Positions 55,749 to 64,000 of a DNA stretch of 64,000 nt are shown here, piece after piece; positions within the stretch are counted from its first letter, which is position 1; each line of letters opens with the position of its first letter. Position numbers and translations under genes: made by a program. This stretch comes from Symsagittifera roscoffensis (Eukaryota > Xenacoelomorpha > Acoela > Convolutidae): the NCBI RefSeq assembly GCF_963678635.1, contig NC_087071.1, forward strand, positions 25,493,821 through 25,557,820, in the 5' to 3' direction. Below the pieces are notes generated by a model. It worked only from the letters and a program-made list of their open reading frames with translations, ran no database searches and had not been told where the DNA came from.

Positions 55749-55979
55749 ATGCTCTTCTCTCGACCAGTTACCATAATTCTAAACATTCTCGCAAACTTTT
55801 TCACAATATTTAAACCTTTCATCATATTTCTTTTTGATACCTTTGAATCTTTTATAATAATCTTAATCATTTTTTGCAATATTTTTTTAATTTTCTATTC
55901 CATATTTGAACTATACCTCCAGCTTTCAAAAGCTATTGACTATATCCACAGGTACGATTCACAAAACTTATCTAAATGA
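55749..55979 (+). CDS. 76-codon hydrophobic ORF, likely two membrane segments
   Basis: The product is dominated by Ile, Phe and Leu (about residues 7-30 and 32-58), with a polar, Tyr/Asp-containing C terminus. Its stop overlaps the next ATG as ATGA (55976-55979), a compact viral-style coupling. No family recognised. It might be a viroporin-like accessory protein, but that is inference from hydrophobicity and position only. Confidence 0.5.
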   Translation: MLFSRPVTIILNILANFFTIFKPFIIFLFDTFESFIIILIIFCNIFLIFYSIFELYLQLSKAIDYIHRYDSQNLSK

Positions 55980-56089
55980 TACGAACCATTTTTAGTAAAA
56001 CAGATATTTTTTTACTATTTGTAATTTTTATAACATTTCTATCATCCCTCATCTTGACAATATGCAAATGTACCAAATTTAATCAATGA
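55976..56089 (+). CDS. 37-codon single-membrane-segment ORF
   Basis: It starts in the ATGA overlap with the previous ORF. It encodes MIRTIFSKTD followed by one hydrophobic segment and a Cys/Lys-containing end (CKCTKFNQ). It overlaps the ATG-less ORF that begins at 56058 in the +1 frame, so it may be the membrane anchor of that protein if frameshifting occurs. Confidence 0.4.
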   Translation: MIRTIFSKTDIFLLFVIFITFLSSLILTICKCTKFNQ

Positions 56090-56630
56090 TCCAATAGATA
56101 CTTCTACGGATACAACAACATCCTCATCACTACCAGAAACATTATCACTACCATCAACACCATCAATAAGCCAGATTTCACCACCACCTTTTAACTTAAA
56201 TTTCCCAAATAACCTCGACGCTAGATATCGAGAACAATCATCAACAAATAATCCTTTAAGACTAGACTGGAATACATTCACAGCACCCCCACCATTATTT
56301 GGACAACACCTAGAAAGTAACCGACTCCACAATTGGGCACTAAAAAGACTACAATATGGACACGACATTCACGAAGACATTCGTGCTCATAACATCCAAA
56401 TACTCCAACAGAATAGTCTACAATTAAAATTTGAAATCACGGTTAAATTAAACAAAATTACTCAACATCCCTATCCATTAAATCCACCAAATATAACAGC
56501 TCAATCCCTACCACCACCATTTATAATAACTGAAGTAATATACAAATACGACAGATATACCAAAAAGACAATTGGTTACATCACATTTTATAACCCATAC
56601 TCAGGATTGTCATACACATGTATATTCTAA
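56058..56630 (+). CDS. 190-codon ORF without any ATG
   Basis: An open frame from after TGA 56055-56057 to TAA 56628-56630 with no in-frame Met seen. The product looks like protein rather than chance: a Ser/Thr/Pro-rich start, then FGQHLESNRLHNWALKRL, FEITVKLNKITQHPYPLNPP and IGYITFYNPYSGLSY. The last 13 bases overlap the env ATG at 56618. Expression would need a +1 shift from the 37-codon ORF, splicing, or a non-AUG start. Function unknown. Confidence 0.45.
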   Translation, partial: QYANVPNLINDPIDTSTDTTTSSSLPETLSLPSTPSISQISPPPFNLNFPNNLDARYREQSSTNNPLRLDWNTFTAPPPLFGQHLESNRLHNWALKRLQYGHDIHEDIRAHNIQILQQNSLQLKFEITVKLNKITQHPYPLNPPNITAQSLPPPFIITEVIYKYDRYTKKTIGYITFYNPYSGLSYTCIF

Positions 56631-58162
56631 AAATTTTAATTTTTCTCCAATTCCTTTTTCTAATAACCTCAAATGAAAACATAAACCCTTCCCCCCGCAC
56701 AGGACCCCAAGATTTATTAGTAACACATTACGATTGTGACGAAAACGAACAAAAAACATTACACAAATATGCAATAAATCAAGTATCACAATGCGAAACA
56801 GAACCACAAGCTATAGAAACAACAAATGTAATAGCGACACTTTATTCAAAAGCCCGAGCAACAACAGTTAAAGGATATAAATTCACAGCGACATTTTCCG
56901 AAAAGAAAGTACATTGTTCACAAGTCTCAAATGGAAATAAAAACCGACTTGACCACGAATCATTCTACCAAAGTAATATCGAACGACTTCTACAGCTCAA
57001 TCCCGAAGATTGTAAAAACGAGTTACTAAGACTCAATATCACAAGAAATAAAAACACTGATAGAAAATTAGTATATTTCCAAGTTTTTGCAGATTCTGTA
57101 CATCAAGCAGAACTTGAAAGATATCAAGGACATATAAAATTAGATGAAAAATACCCATACAACGGCGCACACGGAAGATTAACTTATGATATACACGATA
57201 AACACTGGATACCACACATTTGTATAAATGACCCATCAAACTGCAAAGCAGACACAAAAAATAAAGGATATCAAGAAATCATGTTTTTTGATTGGAAAAT
57301 ACAACCCGAAAAAATACAACTCACACGCGATTTATCAGACAACACAATGATCTATCAAGGAATTAGATTACCTTGTAAAAACGACCAAGGCTATTGTGAC
57401 CCTACAACACGAACACAAGCAACAATTGTTTGGTTCCCTGAAGACACATGTACAACATTTCAAGTAGCAAAAATACACGCTCGTATGATAAAATTTCACG
57501 AAAAAAATTTCATACAATCAATTCCATATGAACAAGTCCATCCATCACGAAGACAAAGTTCTAATTTTAGAAACACACACAATATAGAAAATAAATTGAC
57601 ACGTTTTCAAATATATCAAGAAACAGAACTTGCATGTAAATACAGAAATCCACTTCACAAAACACAATACTCCGAGATATTAGTTGAATATGAAAAAGGA
57701 TTCGACATGACCACTGGAAAAGTAAAAATTGACCCATACGCCACAAGTCACCCTATAAACGAAGGAACATCATATATACCAGTTGATTTTCAAAAAAGTA
57801 AAAATCAACCTGGTGGACATCTAAAGCCCCATGACACTAGAAGCACACGTTTACAAGAATTATCACTAATGAATAATACATATTTCGGTAACATACACTA
57901 TGATATTCACCTAGATATGAAATTAGACTACACAATTAGCCGAATTTTTCAAGAAATGTCACTATCTGAATTAGAAACACTTCACCAGCTATGCGAATTA
58001 GAAAGGACACAAATCCTACAATCACTTGCACTAGCAGTATTAAAAATACCCTACGCAGGATATTTACTATCAGGAAATAGATCAAATTTTTTAGATTATG
58101 AAGGAAACATTTTATGGTTTTATACCTGTACCAAAAAAAGTATCACCACTATATGTTTTTGA
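56618..58162 (+). pseudogene. envelope-like glycoprotein, main ectodomain segment
   Basis: 514 codons. Residues 1-18 form a signal peptide (MYILKILIFLQFLFLITS), followed by a Cys-containing ectodomain with N-glycosylation sequons (for example NIT, NNT). Position after integrase and the membrane segments downstream support an envelope role. The frame is lost near 58110-58130; downstream homologous-looking sequence continues in another frame. The overall layout recalls glycoproteins of negative-strand RNA viruses captured by retroelements, but no family can be assigned by eye. Confidence 0.65.
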
Positions 58163-58349
58163 AGATAAACGATGCTATAAAAGAATCCCTATCTTTTATA
58201 AGAATAAGGTACACTTCGTTGACACACTTTCAAGACGAACCTATTTCTGGGATACCGCAGTCCCATGTGGATCAGAAAATAGCCACAATGTAGTTCAACT
58301 GAACCCTGATGAAGATAAATATTATCTTCTACTCCATATCCCACATTAA
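58098..58349 (+). pseudogene. envelope-like middle segment in a second frame
   Basis: Open frame continuing the ectodomain after the break near 58120, with conserved-looking Cys (KRCYKRI, VPCGSEN). It ends at TAA 58347-58349, where an ATG in the original frame overlaps (TAATG). Two shifts about 230 bp apart therefore cancel each other. Confidence 0.55.
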
Positions 58350-58798
58350 TGCAATCACTCAAAAAATTTTCACCTGAAAGCATTAGAGCTATTGTTCGAA
58401 ACCCAAATATTGACTTACATTCAATTGGAATATATTCAAAATCCGATATACAACATCACATTAGAACACAACAATTCCAAGAATTATTAACACAAATGGA
58501 CACGATACAAAGACAATCAATTGACCAAAACTTACGCAAACTTGCCGAAACAGCAGGATTTGCAGATATTTATACACAAGACTATAGCGGATATTTTAAA
58601 GACATTAAAGACTATATATATCTAAACGCTGAAAAATACCGACCAAAAGATATTTCACCTATAAATATTTTTAGCTTTGTTACACTAAAAAATGAAATTC
58701 TCGATTTTCTAGGATGGCCCTACTACATCTTAGAAAAATTGACTATTTTATACGCAATGTTTAACTTTATAGGATTTCTTTTTTCGCTTTTAAAATGA
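58349..58798 (+). pseudogene. envelope-like membrane-proximal and transmembrane segment
   Basis: Back in the frame of the main segment. A helical, Gln-rich membrane-proximal region (LLTQMDTIQRQSIDQNLRKL) precedes a hydrophobic segment near the end (LTILYAMFNFIGFLFSLL). It stops at TGA 58796-58798, but the frame stays open beyond it. Confidence 0.55.
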
Positions 58799-59236
58799 AT
58801 CTATAATACATGCGCTATACACACACAAGTAAATAGACAAGCAAGTGTAGCACGCATACTATTTGCAGGATTTTTTGGAAATTTTTCATCATCAATAAAC
58901 AAAATTCTTTTAGATGCACAAATAAAGGAATACAACACAAAAATAGAAACAAGACAGAACACATACGACGAAGAACATAACAATGTAGACATTACGCCTA
59001 CAGCACCACAGTTACCACCACTACCACATAACCATCCATTATCACTAGTCCCACGAAATTTTCGAAATTTAGCAATAACAAATAATCCAAATTTTAGACC
59101 AACTATATCACAAAGTCTCATTCAACATATAATGACACACCATTCACTAGATGAAAATACATATGAACAAATCATAGAACAACCCCATACCACCGCTTTT
59201 CAGTCTCAAAATAATAATTTTTTTAGCAAACGATGA
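58799..59236 (+). pseudogene. envelope-like cytoplasmic tail after an in-frame TGA
   Basis: Same frame as the transmembrane segment, open for 145 codons to TGA 59234-59236. There is a short further hydrophobic patch (ARILFAGFFGNF), then a Pro/His/Asn-rich tail (TPTAPQLPPLPHNHP). The stop overlaps the next ATG as ATGA. With the TGA read through, the protein would have a long tail. Confidence 0.45.
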
Positions 59237-60222
59237 GCCGACAACTTGGATCCCTACACCGCTCAAATTCACACCCAACCAACCTCAACACTCCAATTAC
59301 AATAATTCCACTTTTTGCTTTCCCACCACCCGATTTCCCAACCAATAATATAACATCAGGCATGAATTCAGACACTAATTCACACATCTCAGTTTTATAC
59401 TCCATCTCACAACTCAATAACCCAGATATTGAAACCCCTGACGAATTTGCCGACTCTGAACCATCTCCATCCAATAATTCTCAAACCAATCCCTCAGTTT
59501 TTTCAAAACCCCCTTTTCAACCAATCCCACCAAATAACCCACTCCCATCCCTTTCTACACCATCCTATGCTTCACAAGTTACCCCAACCTACTCCTCATT
59601 TCATTCAGACCGATCATCCAATTCTCCAGATACTCCCCAAATCTCCCAGGAACTAGATAATTTTATCACCCTACAACAACAACCCTTCCACCTTGACACC
59701 TCAACTATAAACCAGATTTCATCAACCATAGGATCATCAAATCCACCTACCCCTACACCCTCTTCAGCTTATACCGCATCACTAGCACCATCATCCACAT
59801 CCACCGAATCATCAATTAGCACTAATAGAGCTTACCGCACTTTCAAAAGAAAGTTCCCAAACCATCCATTTCCAACAAAACCAGGAACAGCCCGTGAATA
59901 TATTAATCATCCAAATCACACTAACACGAAAGAATTTTTAGCAATCACCTTACCTTCATTTCCACAATATACTTTGAACACCCCTACAGATACTAACGAT
60001 ACACGTAGCTTTGTAGATGAACAAGTTTTAATGCCTACACTTCATTGGACAGCATATTATCATTTTACTAACCCCCTTTGCCTACCTTTATCTAATACTC
60101 ACATCGATATAGAACGAAATCAAGATATGCTATATCGACTCACTACACCACTAACACATAGACAATTTACTTACATCGGATATAAAAAATCACTGCACCC
60201 CGAGCTAACGAATATACGCTAG
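59233..60222 (+). CDS. unknown ORF 4, Pro/Ser/Thr-rich N-terminal part
   Basis: 329 codons starting in an ATGA overlap with the env tail. The first about 210 residues are Pro/Ser/Thr/Asn rich and look disordered; a more ordered region follows (RAYRTFKRKFPNHPFPTKPG). It ends at TAG 60220-60222, but similar sequence continues in the frame one base back. No known family is recognised. The location 3' of env recalls accessory or regulatory genes of complex retroviruses, by analogy only. Confidence 0.5.
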   Translation: MSRQLGSLHRSNSHPTNLNTPITIIPLFAFPPPDFPTNNITSGMNSDTNSHISVLYSISQLNNPDIETPDEFADSEPSPSNNSQTNPSVFSKPPFQPIPPNNPLPSLSTPSYASQVTPTYSSFHSDRSSNSPDTPQISQELDNFITLQQQPFHLDTSTINQISSTIGSSNPPTPTPSSAYTASLAPSSTSTESSISTNRAYRTFKRKFPNHPFPTKPGTAREYINHPNHTNTKEFLAITLPSFPQYTLNTPTDTNDTRSFVDEQVLMPTLHWTAYYHFTNPLCLPLSNTHIDIERNQDMLYRLTTPLTHRQFTYIGYKKSLHPELTNIR

Positions 60223-61034
60223 AATATTACGATCATAACATCATCCGAACTAACCAAGACCAATTTTTAGATGATGATCGCTTCGCTAACCCACAAATCA
60301 CAGAAAAATTTTTCATCAAAACACCATATGTTTTTACACTCAATATATTTGATCGCAAATTCGACCACATCATTTCTGAAGCACTAACCGACACACAAGC
60401 TTACGAAAGTTTTAAAGAAAGATTTCAATTATTTTCACTAACCTTTCATTTCCTTGCACCACATGAACGAGATTTGCACTGCTCACATGACATTATGTTA
60501 CGCACTAAACAAACCCACACATATACATATTACCGCTTTATACAAAATCACTTTGACCTACACACTCCATCAAGACAACCACACCATCGTTTTCAATTTA
60601 TTAACTCTAAATACACATCACCATTTTTTCTTAACTTCTGATATTGCATCAAAGATACTAACCTTCACGGTATTCTTCGCAATTATGATCCCATAACCCA
60701 AATGTATATTTTTTGTCCCATCACAAAGACCTTCAACGCAGAAGAATCCAGACCCTTCCTTATCCCACATGAATTTGTTCAACCTATAGAAATCCCCATA
60801 TTAGAATTCATCCACAACACTAAATATAACCACAAATTATATAACCTCATCCAAAACACACCTTATGATTTTGCAGTTGGCACTGAAGAACTAAAAACCA
60901 TTAAAGCACTTCAATTGCTTTGGCCACTGCTTCAAACTAAAAACATCATTCGCATACTAGCAAAGTTACTAACAAATTCCGACATAATCCACGACATCTT
61001 CCCCACGGTTTTTTCCCCAACGACTAACAGGTAA
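60216..61034 (+). pseudogene. unknown ORF 4, C-terminal part in a second frame
   Basis: Continues from about 60216 (EYYDHNIIRTNQDQF), through an in-frame TGA at 60639-60641, to TAA at 61032-61034. It looks globular (FFIKTPYVFTLNIFDRKFDH, then FCPITKTFNAEESRPF). The final codons coincide with a strong splice donor (ACAG|GTAAGTAT at 61031), so the TAA may be intronic. Confidence 0.45.
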
Positions 61035-61105
61035 GTATAATTTATACATATACTAATAAATTTAAAAATAAAACACTAACCATTCTTTATCCATGTTTTA
61101 TTTAG
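61031..61105 (+). other. candidate 75-bp intron at the end of ORF 4
   Basis: Donor CAG|GTAAGTAT, a branch-like CACTAACC, a pyrimidine-rich stretch and acceptor GTTTTATTTAG at 61105. Removing it keeps ORF 4 open for a further 17 codons to TAA 61155-61157. All consensus elements of a short animal intron are present. Confidence 0.5.
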
Positions 61106-61157
61106 ATTTTTAGTCTTCATCTCACGATCATCTGCAAAATACACAAAAAAAAAATAA

Positions 61158-62615
61158 AAAATAGAAAACTTCCTCAAATTGTTCCGAACTCTAATAATCT
61201 TTTGCACCAGCTAAATTAAATAAAATTCATACAAATGTAATAAATTAATTTATAAATTATTTCCCTAAAAGCAGTAATTCTAATACTGATGAAAATTTGT
61301 AACTTAATTTTTCCCCAAAACAAACAATAAAATTGAAATTCTATGTAGTAAATTAATAAAACGCAAATGCAGTACTAACCTTTTGATATTTTCATTCACT
61401 CGCACAAGAATTCTATCCAAACTCGCACAGCTCGCCCACGAAGAATTGTTTAAATAATGAATTTCAGTTTCAAGCTTTCACACTCAATAACTCTAACACA
61501 CGATAACAACTTTCAAACTTTCCTTTAACCCGGTTGGAAAGCAATTATATACTAAACAAAACTAACCAATGCAGCTTACTAAACACCACAACACATAGAA
61601 TAACAGCATGACTAAGAAAAGGAAACCAACGGTACCCAAACCGGATTAACCCAGTTTAAAACTGGATAATTTATTCTTTTGAAGACTATTATAAAGTCTA
61701 AGAAAGAAATAATAAAACACAAAAAAGTCGAAAGACAAACCCATACCAAAAACAATTTGATTTTTGAAAAAAGGACACAACCAACGAAACATAAGAAAAA
61801 CCACAATAAACCCAACATAAAACGTTATCACATAACAGGACCTCTCACAGAAACCGCACGAAATCATACTCCCACTCCTGGCCTAACCCACCAGAGAGGA
61901 CGTCCTGAGCATGCTCTATAGCCGGCCTAACCCACCGCGCTACATCCACGCTTTGTGACCACACTCCTATTTTTAATAAGAGGTACTCAAGGGTGAGTAA
62001 CTCTTCAAAATAACCGAACTAAAACAAAAAGCTTTTGTGAAAACAACTAACCAAAATCATAATTAAAACACCAAACTAATAAAAATTTTATAAAATGTAA
62101 ATTATATCTTGCAGTATATAGATCAGCATACAACACCAAAGACGAACATCCAAAGACAAAATGACCCCACTACACTCGAAAAAGAATGGCCAACCACAAT
62201 CAATATGCCGCCCACAATCACAACTCAAAGGATTTAGAGTACGACTTGACTTCGCAGAAAAGGACTTCATTGAACTAGAACAATGACCACCTCGATGTTC
62301 AAGTATACGTACAGATCCGAGTAACCAGGCATCCCCTCCACGCACAATCTCCACGCCATTCCCAGACAAGGTCAAACACAAAGAAGTTCTCTACATGAAA
62401 CGAAAAAACCTGTCATAGCCAACCATTCTGAAATCAGATTTGAGTTTGTTGTGAAAACCCAGTCGTTGTCATGAGAAGACACAACGATTGAATCTGGAAC
62501 TTCTCTAACAAGAGAACCCAGACGAAATATGATGTTCGCCAAGTACCAACGTCCATCATCCATCTTTTGAATTGCAGAAAGACTATTCTAAAAAACTCTG
62601 TAAAACCCGGATGGG
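61158..62615 (+). other. 3' non-coding region of the 18-kb element
   Basis: A-rich, with no convincing ORF. GGCCTAACCCACC occurs at 61880 and 61923; on the minus strand the second reads TAGCGCGGTGGGTTA, an A-box-like sequence, suggesting a tRNA-derived SINE remnant at about 61840-61955. The purine tract before the LTR is poor (AACCCGGATGGG). Confidence 0.45.
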
Positions 62616-63025
62616 TGGAACCTGATCTAAACTACATTTTATGATTGGATAAATTAGATATTTTACCACTGTAAAGTATTTAAAATTAACCAATCATGAT
62701 CCATCTAACTAACAACCCACTTATTTGTAAGTGCTGGAATTACTTGTAATTTCAGCACCAGAGAGATTTGAATTTAACTTAGAAATTAGTTGACTCTCCA
62801 AGAAGACTTCAGCAGCCGCAATAAACCAGTATACCCTAGATCTATTGAGCCTAGCAGAGACTAGTTAAACACCCTGAGACTAGATAGTATAAGAGTAAGA
62901 TTAGGATCGGTATTAGACTAAGAAGTTGCACGAATCTATCCGGCCGAAAATAAGATAGCGTGACGAGCAGACGGTGTACCCTATCCGAAATTACTCTATG
63001 AGTTAACCACCTCGGTTATAACTCA
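62616..63025 (+). repeat. 3' LTR (410 bp)
   Basis: 408 of 410 bases equal the 5' LTR. It is followed by target duplication CCAT at 63026-63029. Confidence 0.93.
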
Positions 63026-63360
63026 CCATTTCGACCAAATTTTTGAAAAAACAGGCCAAAAAGACGTTTTTAGGCAATTTTTGGAAAATTTTTACCAAAA
63101 AATTGCCTTTTTTTTGGCGCGCGCTCCCTCTTCAAAATTAGTAAATATTGGCGCCAAAGGCGCCTTGAGGAAAACTTTAGGACCGATCACCAAAAATGTA
63201 TATCTCAAAATAGTACAAAGGGGGGACCCTTTGGGTCGGCAGGGGTCAAATCCCTGAAAGAGGGCGTCCGATACCCCCGTCCCTAAATCCGCTGGTGCTT
63301 GCAGTTGCTGTTAGATTTTTCTTAACATCATTTTTCAGCTAAACATAAAGGACAACTTAC
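63026..63360. other. intron remainder with the right part of the split dispersed repeat
   Basis: It contains a GC-rich palindromic patch (GGCGCCAAAGGCGCC at about 63151-63165), related inversely to 33870-33960, and ends near 63297 with CTAAATCCGCTG, the probable right terminus of the repeat that starts at 44762. Then 60 bp of intron lead to the exon at 63361. Confidence 0.5.
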
Positions 63361-64000
63361 AAACTGGTGTCCAAATCCATCGTCCACGTTCCGCCCCTGG
63401 TTGCCAACCGGACCTCCGAACCCCCCATCCTGCTGGTCCAACCACAATCCCTTCTGCTGCACTTTACCTCCTGGGCGTGCCAAAAGTGCATCAGAATTAC
63501 CGGGTCGACCCCTTGGCAACGTCGAATATATACCAGCTCCACGCCACGCTTTGCTACCAGGGTTCCCGTATTGTATCGGGTCATCATTTTGACTAACTTG
63601 GATTCGACTCCGGTTCAGATCTTGATTGTAAGACGCGCTTAAATTATTACGTAACTGGTTGCTCATTTGACCTTGAGTTCCTCCCCACTGATCATGTTGT
63701 GATGACGTCATAATCAAAGATGACCCTTGTTGACCTTGAACTTGACCTTTGATAAACTGCATGTTGTGAAAGTCGTATTCTTTTTTAACTCGTTGGTTAT
63801 TTGGGCCGTTTGAGGAATAGACACTCATTTGAGCAGTTCGATCTGCTTTTGACATGATCGATTTAGCTTGCGCCTGAGGACACACTAGTATGTCAACGTC
63901 GCCAGTTGTTTTCGACTGAATTATATTTTGAACTTCCTCATAAGTTTTGCCCACTAAAGAGTTCCCGTTCCACTCAATAACAACGTCACCTTCTTGCAAT
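63361..64000 (-). CDS. Rim: RIM-like protein, exon 1 visible (end of PDZ and linker)
   Basis: Presynaptic active-zone scaffold of the RIM (Rab3-interacting, UNC-10) family, which tethers vesicles and Ca2+ channels. The exon continues beyond the window. It opens with the second half of a PDZ domain (LQEGDVVIEWNGNSLVGKTY, then EEVQNIIQS and DVDILV), followed by a Gln/Gly/Asn-rich linker with IYSTLPRGRPGN. The donor is CAGTTT|GTAAGT at 63361/63360, phase 0. Joining to the C2A exons further down the minus strand gives the RIM order PDZ-C2A. Which RIM paralogue or species is not determined. Confidence 0.82.

Larger units (their letters stand above)
44898..63025 (+). mobile_element. 18.1-kb env-bearing LTR retroelement (Ty3/Gypsy-like)
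   Basis: Bounded by 410-bp LTRs (TGGAACC...AACTCA) that differ at two positions, with a 4-bp target duplication CCAT. Internal order: primer-binding site, a 1.6-kb leader with small ORFs, a 2307-codon Gag-Pol, integrase core, a cluster of small membrane and ATG-less ORFs, an envelope-like gene in pieces, an unknown ORF with an intron-like end, and a 1.6-kb 3' region. RT, RNase H and integrase order is Ty3/Gypsy-like. At 18 kb it is about twice the usual length for Gypsy elements or retroviruses. It lies in the RIM-like intron between 44563 and 63360, antisense to that gene. Confidence 0.92.

Noticed and set aside
19334-60641. Idea that TGA is read as Trp in this genome, because TGA stands where relatives have Trp near 19352 and interrupts frames at 58796 and 60639
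   Set aside because: TGG is used freely in the same frames, the host exon 17976-18170 ends at TGA as expected, and TAA and TAG interrupt the same elements, so simple nonsense mutation fits better.
1-64000. CRISPR arrays, bacterial operons, ribosome-binding sites
   Set aside because: The DNA is clearly eukaryotic; repeats found are transposon termini, tandem duplications or low complexity, with no regular spacer pattern.

Overview
The window is nuclear DNA from an invertebrate-type animal. The evidence is spliced genes with AT-rich introns, consensus GT..AG sites whose phases fit from exon to exon, a synaptic RIM-type gene (PDZ plus C2 domain), and a large load of Ty3/Gypsy-like LTR retroelements and MITE-like repeats. 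The species cannot be fixed from sequence alone. A run of exactly 200 N at 18468-18667 marks a scaffold gap.

Layout. (1) 1-2728: 3' part of a plus-strand LTR element (end of pol, integrase, probable 3' LTR). (2) 3316-18170: eight plus-strand exons of a host gene for a long coiled-coil protein with a Ser/Arg-rich tail. All splice phases agree, giving 1153 residues, and the 5' part lies outside the window. Its introns hold a foldback-type remnant, a 455-bp MITE, a 633-bp tandem duplication and a tRNA-like sequence. (3) 18668-30247: two nearly identical 5790-bp units in tandem. Each holds a 5'-truncated, broken Ty3/Gypsy pol, a probable 3' LTR and a piece of a foldback element. The second foldback copy is complete and runs on to 30726. 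(4) 30980-31866: TA-flanked MITE; then AT-rich sequence to 35258. (5) 35259-64000, minus strand: seven exons of a RIM-like active-zone gene (end of PDZ, linker, C2A, Gly/Arg-rich linker).

Two young LTR elements sit inside the RIM-like gene. A 6.8-kb element (36138-42905, same strand as the gene) has 215-bp LTRs with one mismatch and a perfect 5-bp target duplication. It landed exactly on a 3' splice site; the terminal A of its LTR and the first G of the target duplication rebuild the acceptor AG. An 18.1-kb element (44898-63025, antisense to the gene) has 410-bp LTRs with two mismatches and a 4-bp target duplication. It encodes a giant Gag-Pol, an integrase separated by one in-frame stop, two tiny membrane ORFs, an ORF without ATG, a broken envelope-like glycoprotein and a further unknown ORF that ends in an intron-like sequence. 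This element is the strongest candidate for something undescribed.

The RIM-like gene and the coiled-coil gene converge. No downstream RIM exons (for example C2B) were found between 18.2 and 35.2 kb.
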